Part shown: piece after piece, positions 47,362 to 59,699 of the stretch
Position numbering within the stretch: the stretch's first letter is position 1
Layout of the letters: the number at the start of each line of letters is the position of its first letter
Assembly (NCBI GenBank): GCA_963682055.1
Contig: OY821740.1
Span: 20,314,814-20,378,813 of the forward strand
Source: Primula veris
Taxonomy: Eukaryota > Streptophyta > Magnoliopsida > Ericales > Primulaceae
Direction: 5' to 3'
Length of the DNA stretch: 64,000 bases
Position numbers and translations under genes: made by a program
Notes under the pieces: model-generated
Database searches by the model: none
What the model saw: only the letters and a program-made list of their open reading frames with translations
What the model was told of the DNA's origin: nothing

Positions 47362-47489
47362 ATTATAGTATACTACCAATATATGATACAATAAAATGTT
47401 GTTGGAGATGGTAGATGGTTGGTGTGCTAATGAATAAGTCATAAGTTCGATCATTGATGCTATGACTTACTTACGAGTCCAAATCTTTT

Positions 47490-48019
47490 TGATATAACAT
47501 AAAAATTAGACCTGAGTATTCTATTCGGATCTTAATTAGCCCATATATCATAACTGGGTATCCAACGCTTAATGGGTTATCACCCCCTTTACAAAAAGCC
47601 CAAGCCCACTTAACTAGTGACCCATATCTGAAAAAACCCATGAGATGGAGATATTTGTCAACATCCTATGAGGCATAATAGCCTATAAATAGCCAAGTAT
47701 CCCCCAAAAAAGGGACCAGAAAATCTATCCAAAAAATATAGAGAGAAGTAGAGAAAAGAGAGAAACTAGCCAAAAGGTTGTCACATCAAGACATAAACTG
47801 AGCAGAGAAAGAACCGAGTACCGAAGAAGAAGGAGAAAGATCAAGATGAGAGATCAAATAGTTAAGTCGAGCATGATTGTTACAAGGAAATTGTAATCCG
47901 ATCAACGGCGATTGCCGAATAATAATAAAGATCACGAAGTGTTCACCGTTTATTATATATTTAATATTATATCATTGTTGAAAAACCTAACGCCACCGAC
48001 AAAAGTTATGGTTTTATCA
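47490..48019 (+). repeat. 5' LTR of the Tat-type element
   Basis: This 530-bp LTR begins TGATATAACATAAAAATTAG and ends GGTTTTATCA. Its start matches 63765-64000. A TATAAATA box lies at 47684-47691, in the expected promoter position, and the leader contains AG-rich sequence. Confidence 0.85.
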
Positions 48020-48021
48020 AA

Positions 48022-48038
48022 TGGCGCCGTCTCCGGGA
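48022..48038 (+). other. Primer-binding site of the Tat-type element
   Basis: TGGCGCCGTCTCCGGGA lies two bases (AA) after the LTR end. Its 5' TGGCGCCGT matches the primer sites common in plant gypsy elements (tRNA 3' end complement). Confidence 0.8.
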
Positions 48039-48098
48039 ATCATCTAGTTCCCAACTAGTTTAGAATTCGAATACCAATACTCTATCAGACGAGCGACA

Positions 48099-50220
48099 AT
48101 GGTGACTAATGTAGAAGAAACCCACCCCGAGATAGTAGAAACCAATAACCAACACGTGCAGATTAGCCAACAAGACCTCGACGATCTACTCGCCATCCGC
48201 GATAGATACGAAGCTATCCAGTCCGGAAACCAACCAACAACCTCCAATGTCCACCAAGAACAACCGATCGAACAACCCCAACAGCTTGAAGGGATCGTCG
48301 AAGAATATCAAACGTCCTCGGAAGACGAACAAGCCTTGCCCGTACTAAGGCGCGCAAGAAGACGCATACCCGGATCCCAGGCAGGACCGAGCTCAAGAGT
48401 CCCTTTGCCAACAGCCTCGGTCAACTCTGGTGCTCGTTTACAAACAAACGAAGCTCACCGGCTTGGCATGCCCGAGGATCATGTACTCGAACAGTTGTCC
48501 CGACTACCAACTCACCCACCAAGGATGATTACACCACCCACGGTGGAAGTACAACATATTGTTCCGTTAGCCGATGAAAGGAACAACGCCCAACTGCAAG
48601 TTCAGCTGGCAGCGTGTATGACGGCCATGGCAGCAGCCGGCAACATATTGCCGAATAACCAACCTGCCAATGCAGACAAAGACCCACGTCGTGAAGCGGA
48701 AGATTCCGCCTATAGGGCCGCCTTGGAAGCGGCGGGCCGACGACCAGATACAGGAGTGCCCCATCAAGGGGGCAACGTCCCGATAACGATACCTCCAACC
48801 TTCGTCCACCCAAACGCTCATACGGAACATGTCCTCGACAGAAACCCGAAGGACGGAAGGTATCCCGAACATATGATCGGGGGAGGATACGGCCCACCAC
48901 CACATCAGGGGGGATACACCCCCCCCCCCCTACCAAGCCACGGATAAAGCGTTCCAACAGGCTTGGAACGTATGCCAAGAAACCCCATGTGCCGAGCAGA
49001 TCACGCGGTACCGCAATCCTGTGGGGTTCGTCATCCCCGAGTTCAGGCTCTATGATGGGAGGAGTTGTCCCATAGACCATCTGAGGCACTACAAGACGAA
49101 GATGGAGCTGTGGAGTGATGACCATGCACTGATGTGCAAGTTTTTCAAAAACAGTTGGGGCCAAGAGGCTTCGTTATGGTACCATAACTTACCACGGGGC
49201 TCTATAAGAGACTGGGCGGAGCTGCTAAGAGCATACTCCACCCGATACGCTGCTCATCGGAAGAAGAAGGTTAGCATTGAAACCCTTCTGAAAATGACGA
49301 TGATGCCAAATGAAAGGCCCAACGACTACTGCATACGTTTCATCGACGTAGCAAACCAGATTCCACAGTACGCCAATAATATAGCCATCCAGAACTTTAT
49401 CAATTCCATCCCTAATGGCTATTGGGCGAGAAGGAAGTTCATAGGCAAAAACTTTCCGACCACTGATTCCCTGCTAGCCTATTGTACCCACCTCACCGAT
49501 AAAAACGACGAACTGCGTATCCTCAACCGAACTCTACCAAGAAGAGAATCGGTCCGAGAGGCACAGGTGGGTCGCAAAAGAGTTAGAAATAACCAGGGAG
49601 AAACATTCCAACCGACCAGAAAGGACAAAGGTCCCGAGGTCCATAGCAGGGTAGAGCGACCACGAGAACCTGAGCCCAAACCGCTCCAGATCGCATACCC
49701 AACATCGATCAACGAACATAAACCACTCCAGCTCACCTACCCTATACCAGCCAAGCAGCCACAACAAGGCCGATTCCAGGGAAGGGAAAAGCAAAAGAGC
49801 TTCGAACCGGTCGAATTGAGATACTCTTTCAACCTGTCTGCTGAAGATATCCTTAAGAATATCTGCAGAGAAAGCTGGTATTCACGACCAGAGCCGCTCG
49901 CTACCCCCCCTGAGCATAGAGACCCCAAGCTTTTCTGCGCCTATCACGAGGACTACGGACACCTCACCGAGCACTGCCGTAACCTGCGGTGGAAAATGAA
50001 CCTGTGGGGCGATGCGGGATACCTGGCCAAGTTCATCAAAGGCGCCGGAAATAAAGACAAACAACTTGCCATTGAGGGAGCCGACAACCGGCAAGGCAAA
50101 ACAATCAACGTCGTTCATATGTCCCGACCCAAGGGCACGGGTGGGGAACGATCGCGACAACGGCAACTGGCGCACTTTGGCCAGGTAGCCAAGGCGTCAC
50201 AGGCATCGACCTCCAAATGA
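48099..50220 (+). pseudogene. Tat-type gag with a frameshift in a C run
   Basis: The frame starting MVTNVEETHPEIVE has a glutamine/proline-rich N-terminus and runs to a stop at 48945-48947. A run of 13 C (48919-48931) shifts it. With one C fewer it would continue, in the frame of 49021-50220, into the conserved retrotransposon gag domain (blocks ALMCKFFKNSWGQEASLWYH, LRAYSTRYAAHRKK, ETLLKMTMMPNERPNDYCIRF). Near the C-terminus is a CX2HX4HX4C knuckle (CAYHEDYGHLTEHC), the variant seen in Tat gag proteins. It packages the element RNA. The homopolymer break may be a real mutation or a sequencing error. Confidence 0.8.
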
Positions 50221-50223
50221 CAA

Positions 50224-53200
50224 TGCACACCACGACGACATCCGCCCATCTCCTTCTGGGATCTGGACGAAGAAGGGGTGATTTACCCCCACAGGGACGC
50301 CATCAATCTCCGTGTTCAAATCGGCCTTGACACGGTCAGCAGGGTGCTTGTCGACCAAGGAGCCTCTTGTGATATCATGTACAGAGAGCTTTTCGACAAG
50401 ATGGAACTCAAGATGCAAGATCTACAGCCTACCGATGTCACACTGATCGGGTTCATCTCCGAGACGACTAAACCGTTGGGAAAGATCGTCCTCAGTGTCA
50501 CAACTGGATCCGTGTCAGTTCCCGTGGAGTTCTTAGTGGTCAACGACAACTCCGGCCACAACGCAATCTTGGGACGACCCTGGCTGCACGCCATGAAGGC
50601 CATACCCTCGACCTACCACCAAAAAGTCAAATACCCAAATGATAGGGGAGAGATCTAGACAGCCAGAGGATGTCAAGAAGATTCACGACGCTGTGAGGAC
50701 ATTACCGCGGCTATTCAAAAACAACTGAGCGTTGTCGAACAACCCACCAGCACAAAGAAGCTGATCAACCAAATAGCCAAAACCGAGAGGGTTGTTGAAG
50801 AACAAGTAGGAGAAACACTTAGGAAGGTGTATATCCCGGATACCGACGAGGAGCACTACTTTCTCCTCGGTGACAACCTACCAAAAAAGGAATCCGAAGA
50901 GTTAGAAGCATTCCTCTTCAACAACATTGATAAATTCGCCTGGAGTCCAAAAGACATGACAGGCCTAGACCCTAAAACGGCATGTCACCATCTAAGTGTT
51001 GACGCCGAGTACAAACCGATAGCTCAGAGGAGCAGAAAAGTATCTGTACAGCACAGATCCCCTATAATTGCTGAAGTCCAAAAGCTGTTGGAGACCGGAG
51101 CCATAAGGGAGGTCTTCTATCCAAAATGGTTATCCAATCCCGTCGTCGTCCCTAAGAAGAATGGAAAGGAGAGGGTCTGTATAGACTTCACCAATCTCAA
51201 CAAAGCCTGCCCGAGGGACCACTTTCCCCTTTCAAGGATTGATCAATTGGTGGACGCGACTGCGGGAGCAGAACGAATGACCTTCCTTGACGCATATTCA
51301 GGGTACCACCAAATTCCCCTCGCCCACGAAGATCAAGAAAAGACGTCGTTTATATCGCCTTTAGGAAACTATTGCTATACGGTAATGCCGTTCGGCCTAC
51401 GCAACACGGGAGCAACATACCAAAGGATGATAACGAAGGTATGCCGAGAGCACATAGGGAAGACCATGGAGGTATACATAGACGACATGGTCGTCAAAAG
51501 CGAAAAGGCCACATCCCACATTCAAGATATCAGAGACGTCTTCCGAACTTTGGGCGAGCACAAACTCAAACTCAATGCGAGCAAGTGTGCATTCGACATC
51601 AGCAAAGGGAAGTTCCTGGGGCACATGGTCAGCCGACGAGGAATAGAGGCTAATCCCGATCAGATCACAGCTCTTCGGAATCTAGCAGCGCCCAAAAATA
51701 AGAAACAGGTACAAGAGCTCATGGGAATGATGGCCGCATTGAACAGGTTCATCAGCCGATCCGCAGACAAGGGACGGCCATTTTTTGAATCACTCAAGAA
51801 GGATAGAAAATTCGTGTGGGACCTGGAATGTGAAGCTTCTTTCAACAACCTCAAAGAGTACTTAAGGACGCTGCCACTGTTAGTCAGGCCGAACAAAGGA
51901 GATATTCTGACTTGCTACCTAGCAGTTTCTGCTACAGCTGTGAGCGCGGTTATCCTAAGAGAAGAAGGTCGCGAACAATTCCCTATCTACTTCGTCAGGA
52001 AAACTCTGGTCGAAGCCGAAACACGTTACCTACCCTTGGAAAAGCTGTGCTTGGCATTGGTCGTCGCGACCAGAAAGTTGCCGCACTATTTCGTAGCTCA
52101 TCAGGTTCAAGTATACACGAAATTCCATATTAAAGAATCGCTTCGACGGACCGACATTAGTGGCAGAGTGGCCGCATGGGGGGTCGAGTTATCCCAATTT
52201 CATATCGAGTTCGCACCCCGACATGCTATAAAGGGACAAGTCTTGGCCGATTTCGTTGCGGAATTCACCGAAGGGTATGACGAGCCCATGGCTATATCGC
52301 CCCAATTACACTGGCAGATACATGTCGATGGATCAGCCACCAAGGACGGATCAGGAGCGGGGATCGTCCTCAAGTCTAGAGAGGGAGCGATCATAGGGAA
52401 GAGCATTAAACTAGGTTTCCGAGCTACCAACAATGAGGCAGAGTACGAAGCCATGATAAACGGCATGCTCATTACCCGGTCCCTCGGATGCTCCCACCTA
52501 ACTGCAAGTTCCGACTCAATGCTGATCGTAAACCAGTCTAACGACGAATACCAAGCCAAAGATGACAGAATGATCCTCTACCAAGAGAAGGTTCAAAGCT
52601 TGATGGCCACCTTCGAACAGTGTGAATTGATAATAATCAATCGCACCGAAAACGCACATGCCGATGCCCTGGCCACCCTAGCCTCGACATTAACATTAAC
52701 CGACACTCGGTCGATTACAGTGGAATTACAACCGACCCCAAGCATAACCAAAAGAATAGACCGAGTAGCGTCAGTACAATACGAACTAGGTTGGATGGAC
52801 GACATGATTCACTATCTGCGCAACGGAACCCTCCTGGCAGATAAGATAAAGGCATTGAAAATTACGAGAAAGGCTCCTCGTTTCTGGCGGTCCAACAACG
52901 ACAAACTGTACAAATCCAGCTACCGAGGACCCCATCTTCTGTGTGTCCGGCCCGAAATGCAGCTACCGGTCTTGGAGGAAATCCACGAAGGATCCTGCGG
53001 AGCACACATCAAAGGGCGGTCCCTTGCCAACAAAGCAATCACACAAGGATATTGGTGGCCATATATCAAGCGAGACGCCGATGTATATGTCCAACGTTGC
53101 GACAAGTGCCAACGATTCGCCAAGATACCTCGGTTCCCATCATCTATGATGACCCCGGTATCGGCACCATGGCCATTCGCACAATGGGCGATTGATATAG

Positions 53201-54042
53201 TCGGGAAGCTTCCTAAAGCACCCGGCAGTATCAAATATCTGATCGTGGCGATGGACTACTTCACCAAATGGGTTGAGGCTAAACCTCTCCACGAAATTAA
53301 AGCCAGTAATGTCAAACAGTTCATCTGGGAGCACATCATCACAAGGTTCGGTATACCGTACGCCATCGTCGCAGATAATGGCACCCAGATCAAAGAAGCC
53401 AACTTGCAGCTTTGATATGAAGAACTCGGTATCCGAAAGTTCTATTCGACGCCAACATACCCACAGGGAAACGGACAAGCAGAGGTATCAAACCGAACCG
53501 TCCTAGATGGCATCAAGACAACCCTCGAACAAGCAAAGGGGAGATGGCCCGAGCGGCTACTCAACGTCTTATGGTCGTGTCGAACTACACCAAAGATGGG
53601 CACCAAAGAAACCCCGTTCAGCTTAGCATACGGTGTCGAGGCCGTCATACCAACAGAAATCGGGCTACCCACACTACGAACAACTTTAGTCGAGCAAGGA
53701 AACAATGAACAAAGAATGAGAGAGGAACTCGACATGCTAGACGAGAAACGAGAGATAGCAGCTCTTACACTAGCGAAGTATCAACAAGGCGTTAAGCAAA
53801 CGTATGACAAGAGGGTGAAAGGGACCAAAGAGTTTATGGTCGGAGAATTGGTGCTGCGACGAGTAACGGTCTATACCCGCAATGAAATACATGGCAAATT
53901 AAGCCTCACCTGGGAGGGACCATACGAGATCGTCAAGAGAACAAGCCCGGTTACCTACAAACTCAAAAGCGTTCTGTTCGAAAACAGCATAGGGGAGAAG
54001 AATTCCTGGAATGTGGCTAACCTAAAGAAGTACTACATATAG
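50224..54042 (+). pseudogene. Tat-type pol: protease, RT, RNase H, additional RNase H, integrase
   Basis: Domains in order are as follows. Protease has active site VDQGASCDIMY near 50350, followed by AILGRPWLH. Reverse transcriptase follows (IREVFYPKWLSNPVVVPKKN, LNKACPRDHFPL, TFLDAYSGYHQI, catalytic VYIDDMVVKS near 51470, then FLGHMVSRRGIEANPDQI). RNase H comes next, then a second RNase H-like domain with IHVDGSATKDGSGAGIV, NNEAEYEAMING and ASSDSMLIVNQ (52320-52690). Integrase has an H2C2 zinc finger (ending CDKCQRFAK), AIDIVGKLPKAPG, VADNG and a GNGQAE/E motif, ending at 54042. The frame is interrupted by TAG at 50656-50658 and TGA at 53413-53415; otherwise it is open. Such proteins copy and insert the element. 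Only these few lesions separate it from a full-length pol. Confidence 0.88.
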
Positions 54043-54761
54043 GCCATCTCATCAGTACAAATACAGGTGCCACCTTACCCCTCCTGCTTAATGACATTGT
54101 CTTTTGAGTAAATAAAACATTTTATCATGCTGTCTAACGAGTGCAGCTGAAATTCCCAAACGGCATGCCTAAGGGTAGGCCTAGGAATACTATGAAATTC
54201 CCAAACGGCCCTTGTGCCTAGGAATACTATGAAATTCCCAAACGGTATGCCTAAGGGTACGCCTAGGAATACTATGAAATTCCCAAACGGCCCTTGTGCC
54301 TAGGAATACTATGAAATTCCCAAACGGCATGCCTAAGGGTAGGCCTAGGAATACTATGAAATTCCCAAACGGCCCTTGTGCCTAGGAATACTATGAAATT
54401 CCCAAACGGCCCTTGTGCCTAGGAATACTATGAAATTCCCAACATGACATGTCTAAAAGAGTGCCTAGGAATACTCAAGACCTCTAACATACGCAGGTAT
54501 ATATAAAAAAAAAAAGGGGGGGGGGGAAGGCCAAGCAAAGAGGCCAATATGCATCAAACAAAATTGAAGAAGGGTTCTGGCCTGTATTACGGAGGCAATA
54601 AAGTACCAAACGAAGAAATCAGCAAAGAAAAATCAATCCAATCAATGAAATATCAATACAACAATGAGAAGATCCGAAAAACAGGAAGAAAGTAATAAAA
54701 CAAATAGTCCTCGCCCGCATTACGGAGGCAACAAGATACAACCAACCACAACGAAAGTAAT
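54043..54761. repeat. Noncoding junction with 36-43-bp tandem repeats
   Basis: Between about 54148 and 54480 eight units share GAAATTCCCAAACGGC and GCCTAGGAATACTAT, alternating between a longer form containing ATGCCTAAGGGTAGGCC and a shorter form with CCTTGTG. This noncoding array separates plus-strand pol from the minus-strand genes. A run of A followed by a run of G lies near 54508-54526. Confidence 0.8.
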
Positions 54762-55394
54762 TTAAGAACTACTACATGAGGAGCACGACGGCAATTGACC
54801 GAGCTCTACCTCTTCGTCATCCGTCGCCGTATCCCCATCGGTCTCCTCGCTATCAAAACGCTCCTCAGAAATGAGGGCATCAAAGTTGGTCGTGTGAGCA
54901 CCAACGCATGCCAGTGTCTTAAGCCGCGCGGAGAACTCGGCTACTTTAGCGATCTCGTGAACATCCGAGGCCGCTTTACGGCGAGCATCGTCGAAGGGAA
55001 GCTTACGAGCTTCGATCATAGCCGCAGAAGCATCGAATCTGGATCGGGACAGGCGGAAATACTTCACCAAAATATTGGCTTGGGTTACCAGCGACTTTAG
55101 TTTACCGAGGTATTTTTCCTTTACACGCCAATACCGATCTAAACGACGCTCCTGAACATCAACAACATGCTCGGCACGACGAACATATTCACGAAAAGAG
55201 GACGCCTGGATTTTCAACTTGGCCCTAAGTCGGGCGCAGTGATCGACCAACCTGACGTTTTTGCCCATTAAAACGATGTAAGGCCACTTGGCATGCCCTT
55301 CACTAGCCGCACCAGATGAGACCTCGTCCCGGGCAACACCAGTAGGTCCTAGCCCCGGACTAACTAGGCATGGAGAACCAGCCTGGTGCGACAT
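54762..55394 (-). CDS. Antisense helical protein of the Tat-type element (ORF C)
   Basis: A 210-codon minus-strand frame starts MSHQAGSPCLVSPG. After a disordered N-terminus, residues about 45-165 are predicted by eye to be helical and charged (LRAKLKIQASSFREYVRR; VQERRLDRYWRVKEKYLGKL), followed by an acidic tail (SEETDGDTATDDEEVELGQ) and a Ser/Cys-rich end. I do not recognise a family. It is on the strand opposite to pol and in line with the other antisense ORFs. It could be a free gene or the last exon of a longer transcript from the right. Confidence 0.5.
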   Translation of the reverse strand: MSHQAGSPCLVSPGLGPTGVARDEVSSGAASEGHAKWPYIVLMGKNVRLVDHCARLRAKLKIQASSFREYVRRAEHVVDVQERRLDRYWRVKEKYLGKLKSLVTQANILVKYFRLSRSRFDASAAMIEARKLPFDDARRKAASDVHEIAKVAEFSARLKTLACVGAHTTNFDALISEERFDSEETDGDTATDDEEVELGQLPSCSSCSSS

Positions 55395-55586
55395 AGTAGC
55401 AAGTGCCTAAAACAAAAAACAAAAAAAAAAATGGGGAAGAAAGGAAGAGATGAATATTCAGCCGCAAATATAGAAGAGACAGGGATATCTTATCGAACAA
55501 AGAAAAGAAAAGACACGAAAGTAGAATAATGAAGATTTTTTTATATACAAGCTACAAATAAAATGACAAAACAAGCTACACAATCA

Positions 55587-56149
55587 TTAATCTGATAACC
55601 CATCAACAGACGCTAAGGTCTCTACGGCGTTAACGAAATGGATATCTCGCAGTGAGACAATTTGAGTCCCCAAACGTTCCTGTACGACCGCATCCACTCG
55701 GTTCAAGGCAGCCGTGGTCTCAGTTACCCCGGCCATAGCGTCACCCATGCGCTCTGCCCGGGTAACACCATGCATCCCTTTTACATGATCGAGCACCTCT
55801 AATGCGCGACGTCGGGCCCAATACGCTCTGGCAAAGGATAGCAACAAGTCTGCGTCTTCGAAAACGGCCCCTAGAACCAAGTTCAAGCTCGTCACCCGGC
55901 CTCGGGCTTCATCACGAGAGCACCGAAGCGCACCAAGAAGCTCTTTAGCCTTTCCCTTATTTGCGCGGTCTTCTTACTGAACCTCTCTCGCAAGTCACGT
56001 AATCGAATCGACAAATTTGAAATATGAATATTCAAACCATCGATTTCGCGCCGAGCAGAATTCAGTTCAGAGGTTAGGGACGCGTTAGCTTTTTCAAGAC
56101 CGTTTATAACATCGCCTACGCTACGACTAGGCGAGGTCCAGACCACCAT
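55587..56149 (-). pseudogene. Antisense helical ORF pair, probably one frame-shifted gene (ORF B)
   Basis: From MVVWTSPSRSVGDVINGLEK at 56149 a helical frame (ANASLTSELNSARREIDGLN) runs to 55892. An overlapping frame from about 55895 to 55587 continues as a second helical segment (FARAYWARRRALEVLDHVKG; VQERLGTQIVSLRDIHFVN). The change of frame near 55900 suggests a frameshift or an intron. A plausible acceptor (TTGTCAG) precedes the first part. Function unknown; coiled-coil-like as in the neighbours. Confidence 0.4.
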
Positions 56150-56370
56150 GGCAAGGGGATTAGCGGGTACCTGACAAGATGTTTTTACATCCTTCAAAAG
56201 ACGACGACCCACAAACAGGGGAATTAACAAGGAAAGCCAAACAGAAAGAAAACATAGCACCTATATTATCACTTCCCAAAAGAATATCTTTCTAGTTACA
56301 AAAGAGACCCATAATTCGGGTAACAAAAGACTTTACGCTAAGATACAGAGAAAATATTACAAGTAAATGG

Positions 56371-58673
56371 TCAAGGCTCCATCTGAGGGGATGCGGGTGG
56401 GGGAATCACGACAACAGCAGATCGAGGAGTCGTTGGAGCCGACCCGGAATGGGGACGGAGCGCCGTCGAAATAGTATGTCCCGGCATCCGTGGGAGCTCC
56501 TCGTCTCGGAGGTTGGCCCAATCCTGAGGCTTAGGAGGTGCACCTTGCGGACAGGGATAAACCAACTCCGACCACGCCCGGTCCGAGAATGGCACCTTTG
56601 CAAAATTTAGAGCTCGGACATGAGCACAAAAGACGGAAAAATTAGCCATCATTGCAAACTTTTTCCGTTCGTCTGCCTGCTCTGCCTTCAGAACAGCAAC
56701 CTCTGATGTTCCGGCCTCCACATCCTCCGCCATGAGCAAGTTATCGGCCTCCAGTAGGTCATATTTCTCGACCCACTCCTCTTTTTCGGCCCCCATCTTC
56801 TCCACTTCCTCGGTCAGGTGTAAGTTGTCTCCTACCAACTTCTCATTATCAGAGGCCAATTTAGCCATCTGGGCTTTCTCCTCGGCCGTTATTTTGCTTT
56901 CGACCATCAGCTTTTCTTTCTCCGCCTCTAGCTCGGAGACCAACTTCGCTTGCTGAACTTTATCCTCGGCCAAGGTTTTATTTTCGGCCGTCAGCTTTTC
57001 TTTCTCCGCCTCTAGCTCGGAGACCAACTTCACTTGCTGAGCTTTATCCTCGGCCAAGGCTTTATTTTCGGCCATCAGCTTCTCCTTCTCAGCCTCTAGT
57101 GCCGACAGCCGATCCCTTAACACCACGATATCCACGAAGACCTGTATTTAGAGACATCAGACACCAGCCAAAACAAGAGCATCACGACCTAAAAAAAAAA
57201 AAAAAAAAAAAAAAAACGTGCTCAACATACCCGAAGCGCGTCAGTGCTGGCCTGCTCTATAACCGACATTACCGACCGAGCAGCTATTTTCTCTGCATCC
57301 TTGACAACGAGAGGCTTAAGAGCAGTATACCCCATCCTCAAGACTCGGGATTGCTCCAACAGTTCACCCCTACACCGATCAATGTAACGGGTCATCGCAA
57401 CCCCGTCCACCAACACCTTTTCAGGATCCTCGAGAACCTCATCCTCGCCACCCACCACAACCTCCATGGCAGTCTTTTTTCCGGCTTCCACCTCCACTTC
57501 CTCCCTCACATCCTTCTCCGCAGGAGCGGTCTCAGGGGCCCTATGCTCGATCACCTCCTAAGTACTGGTAGCGCTCAAACAGGCAGGACTATCGGGTCCT
57601 CGGTACGGGTAGGCACGATGACAGGCAGGGTCATCGTATCCTCACCCATGTTCACCAAGAAGTTCATATGCCCGAACACATCATCAATCGACCCCTGAAA
57701 CACAATAATACCCATAGACCGGGCAAGAGCAAGGGTAGCCAATGACGAAGTCAATAACTGAAACAAGATAGCATATAAAGCAGGGAACAACAGAAACAAA
57801 AGGCAACTATTAACAAAAACAAATACACTTACATCGAGATTCGCAGCAGCCTCCTCGGGGGTCTCACCTTGGGACGATGCAACCACCTCCACATTACCTG
57901 AGGTCTCAGCCCCTCTAGCCCTCTTCGGGGTGCCAACAGCGGGGTCCGATGCTCGGCGCTTAGAACGAGTGGGCTTTTTTCCCCCCCCGAGTAGCACTTC
58001 GAGCCCTGACAACTTTTATAAATTCCTCCTCGGGCTCTTTAGGGATCTCGGGCGCAGGATTCCCCTTGGTCACTGGCCCCGCAGGGTAACCAAGCAGCAG
58101 GGGAGCAGAACGGCTTGCCGGATCCTTGGTAGGTCCAGGCCCCCACCATTTCCAAAGCGCTAAGAGAGCCTCAACATTGGGAGCGCCGAGGTCTGGAATA
58201 GCAGGAGCTGTGGTCACAGGTCCAGGGATCTGGTGTCCTGCACAACCCCATTCCCCGGACGCAATCACAACACCAAGGTTATGTTCTTTGTTGGTGTCCA
58301 GCAACCCAATTACCAGCCGGGAGAATACGCGCAACGTCTTCAAATAAGAACTGCGGTGCTCGAAACTCAAACTGTAGACCCCGAAGAAATCTTTCAGTTC
58401 AATGTCTATCCCCGATACCTCCGACAGCCTTTGAATGCCGATCAAGGTCCGGTAACCATTCAGAGCCAGTTGGGCAGGAGCTATCTGGACGGCTTCAAAA
58501 AACGAAGCCACCCACTTCGTAAACGGAAGTCTAAGACCCCCAGTGAAGAAGGCCGACGAACGCACTGCTACCTCGCCGGCAGGAACGAATCCCAAAACCT
58601 CCTCATCAGAGACCGGCAGCCGAATATGTATGTTGTCCGGTATTCTGGCGAGTCTTTTAAAATCTTCCTCCAC
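56371..58673 (-). pseudogene. Antisense spliced gene with 'gypsy-type transposon' (PF04195-like) domain and coiled coil (ORF A)
   Basis: The minus-strand frame from 58673 contains FFTGGLRLPFTKWVASFFEA, then QIAPAQLALNGYRTLIG and DIELKDFFGVYSL. This pattern is familiar from the plant family 'putative gypsy type transposon' (PF04195), whose function is unknown. Exons by splice sites: 58673-57833 (donor GAT/GTAAGT), 57694-57231 (acceptor TTTCAG) and 57141-56371 (acceptor ATACAG). Exon 3 encodes three tandem 28-residue coiled-coil units (ELEAEKEKLMAENKALAEDK) and a proline-rich C-terminus. Breaks: a C/G-run frameshift near 57980, a stop and frame change at 57555-57577 and, upstream, an in-frame TAG at 58713-58715 with no usable ATG. 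A TATA-like box lies near 58860. Domain call from memory of the family pattern. Confidence 0.6.
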
Positions 58674-58715
58674 AAATGGGCCAACTTGGGCCAGGCATTG
58701 GGTCAGAATTTCCTA

Positions 58716-59699
58716 TCCAAACATCATTACGACTCCATCAAAATACTAACCAAAAACACATGACACGACAAGTCCCCACCCCAATTGATAGAAACCCTAA
58801 ACGTTTTCCACCAAACCAACACATATCCTATACAGAAAGAAATACTACTAATCAACAACCTATATAGACAACCAAGACCATATATGACCACAACCACAAA
58901 TCAAATACGTATCCTAATCACAGAGGTATCCAAACAAACAACCCACAAAATACGAGGATACTTACAGTCATGTTCACGAGCGAGCGAGCGAGAACAGCAG
59001 CAAATCTATCTGCAATCAGGCAAAACCCTCGCTGGAAAGGCAAGAATTTTTTTTTTGGCGGGAATAACAAACCCTTGAGAGAGAAAATAAGAGATATTTT
59101 TTCAGTAAATTATGAGATAAAAACCAAAGGGATTACTTAGCACAGTTAAAAGGGGTGGAGCCACAGAAAGAAAAAAATAATAACCGTCCTTTCGTGTGAT
59201 AGAGGTTTACCTTCTTTCTAACCATAGAAAAGTCCACAACTGCTGCTATTTTCGACAGATAAACGCTCCAGATCTTGCCACGTCAGGTAGTGTATCCCAC
59301 TAACCAAGACATTTCACATCATTACACCTAAATAAACGGCCAGTGGACCCTACCACGAAAAGCTTCCAACGTCGCTACCACTATTGCCACACCGAGAACG
59401 TCCCCCAATTAAGTTCCTCGACGCCCCACCATTCTTACCCGAACAATTGAGCCATCGAACAAGGTGGACGGAGACCGTTCTTAGCTCGACGACATTTAAG
59501 CGTCCAGTCTACCAACGCTCTCCGGGGGGATAATATCATGCTCGGTGTCCGGTATTTGAGAGACATCAATATAAAGGCAAAGCAAATAAAATATACATGA
59601 TCGAGTTGCAAAACACAAGTTTTATTCATCCACAAAGGGGAAAACAACCAGTTACAACGGGAAAAATAAAAATTACAACTTCAACACTAGAATACTTCT
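58716..59699. other. Presumed leader/promoter DNA of ORF A and spacer
   Basis: No frame is supported. It contains a (GAGC)n stretch near 58978-58993 and the 3' flank of the ORF at 59700. A TATATAGG-like minus-strand box is at about 58859-58866. Confidence 0.35.

Noticed and set aside
48529..49164. 211-codon minus-strand ORF opposite gag
   Set aside because: It overlaps the well-supported gag on the plus strand and has no recognisable domain; it is a shadow frame of GC-rich coding DNA.
55892..56260. Longer N-terminus of ORF B starting with a hydrophobic MLCFLSVWLSLLIPLF stretch
   Set aside because: It lies before a plausible splice acceptor and could be intron sequence; the start at 56149 was preferred, with low confidence.
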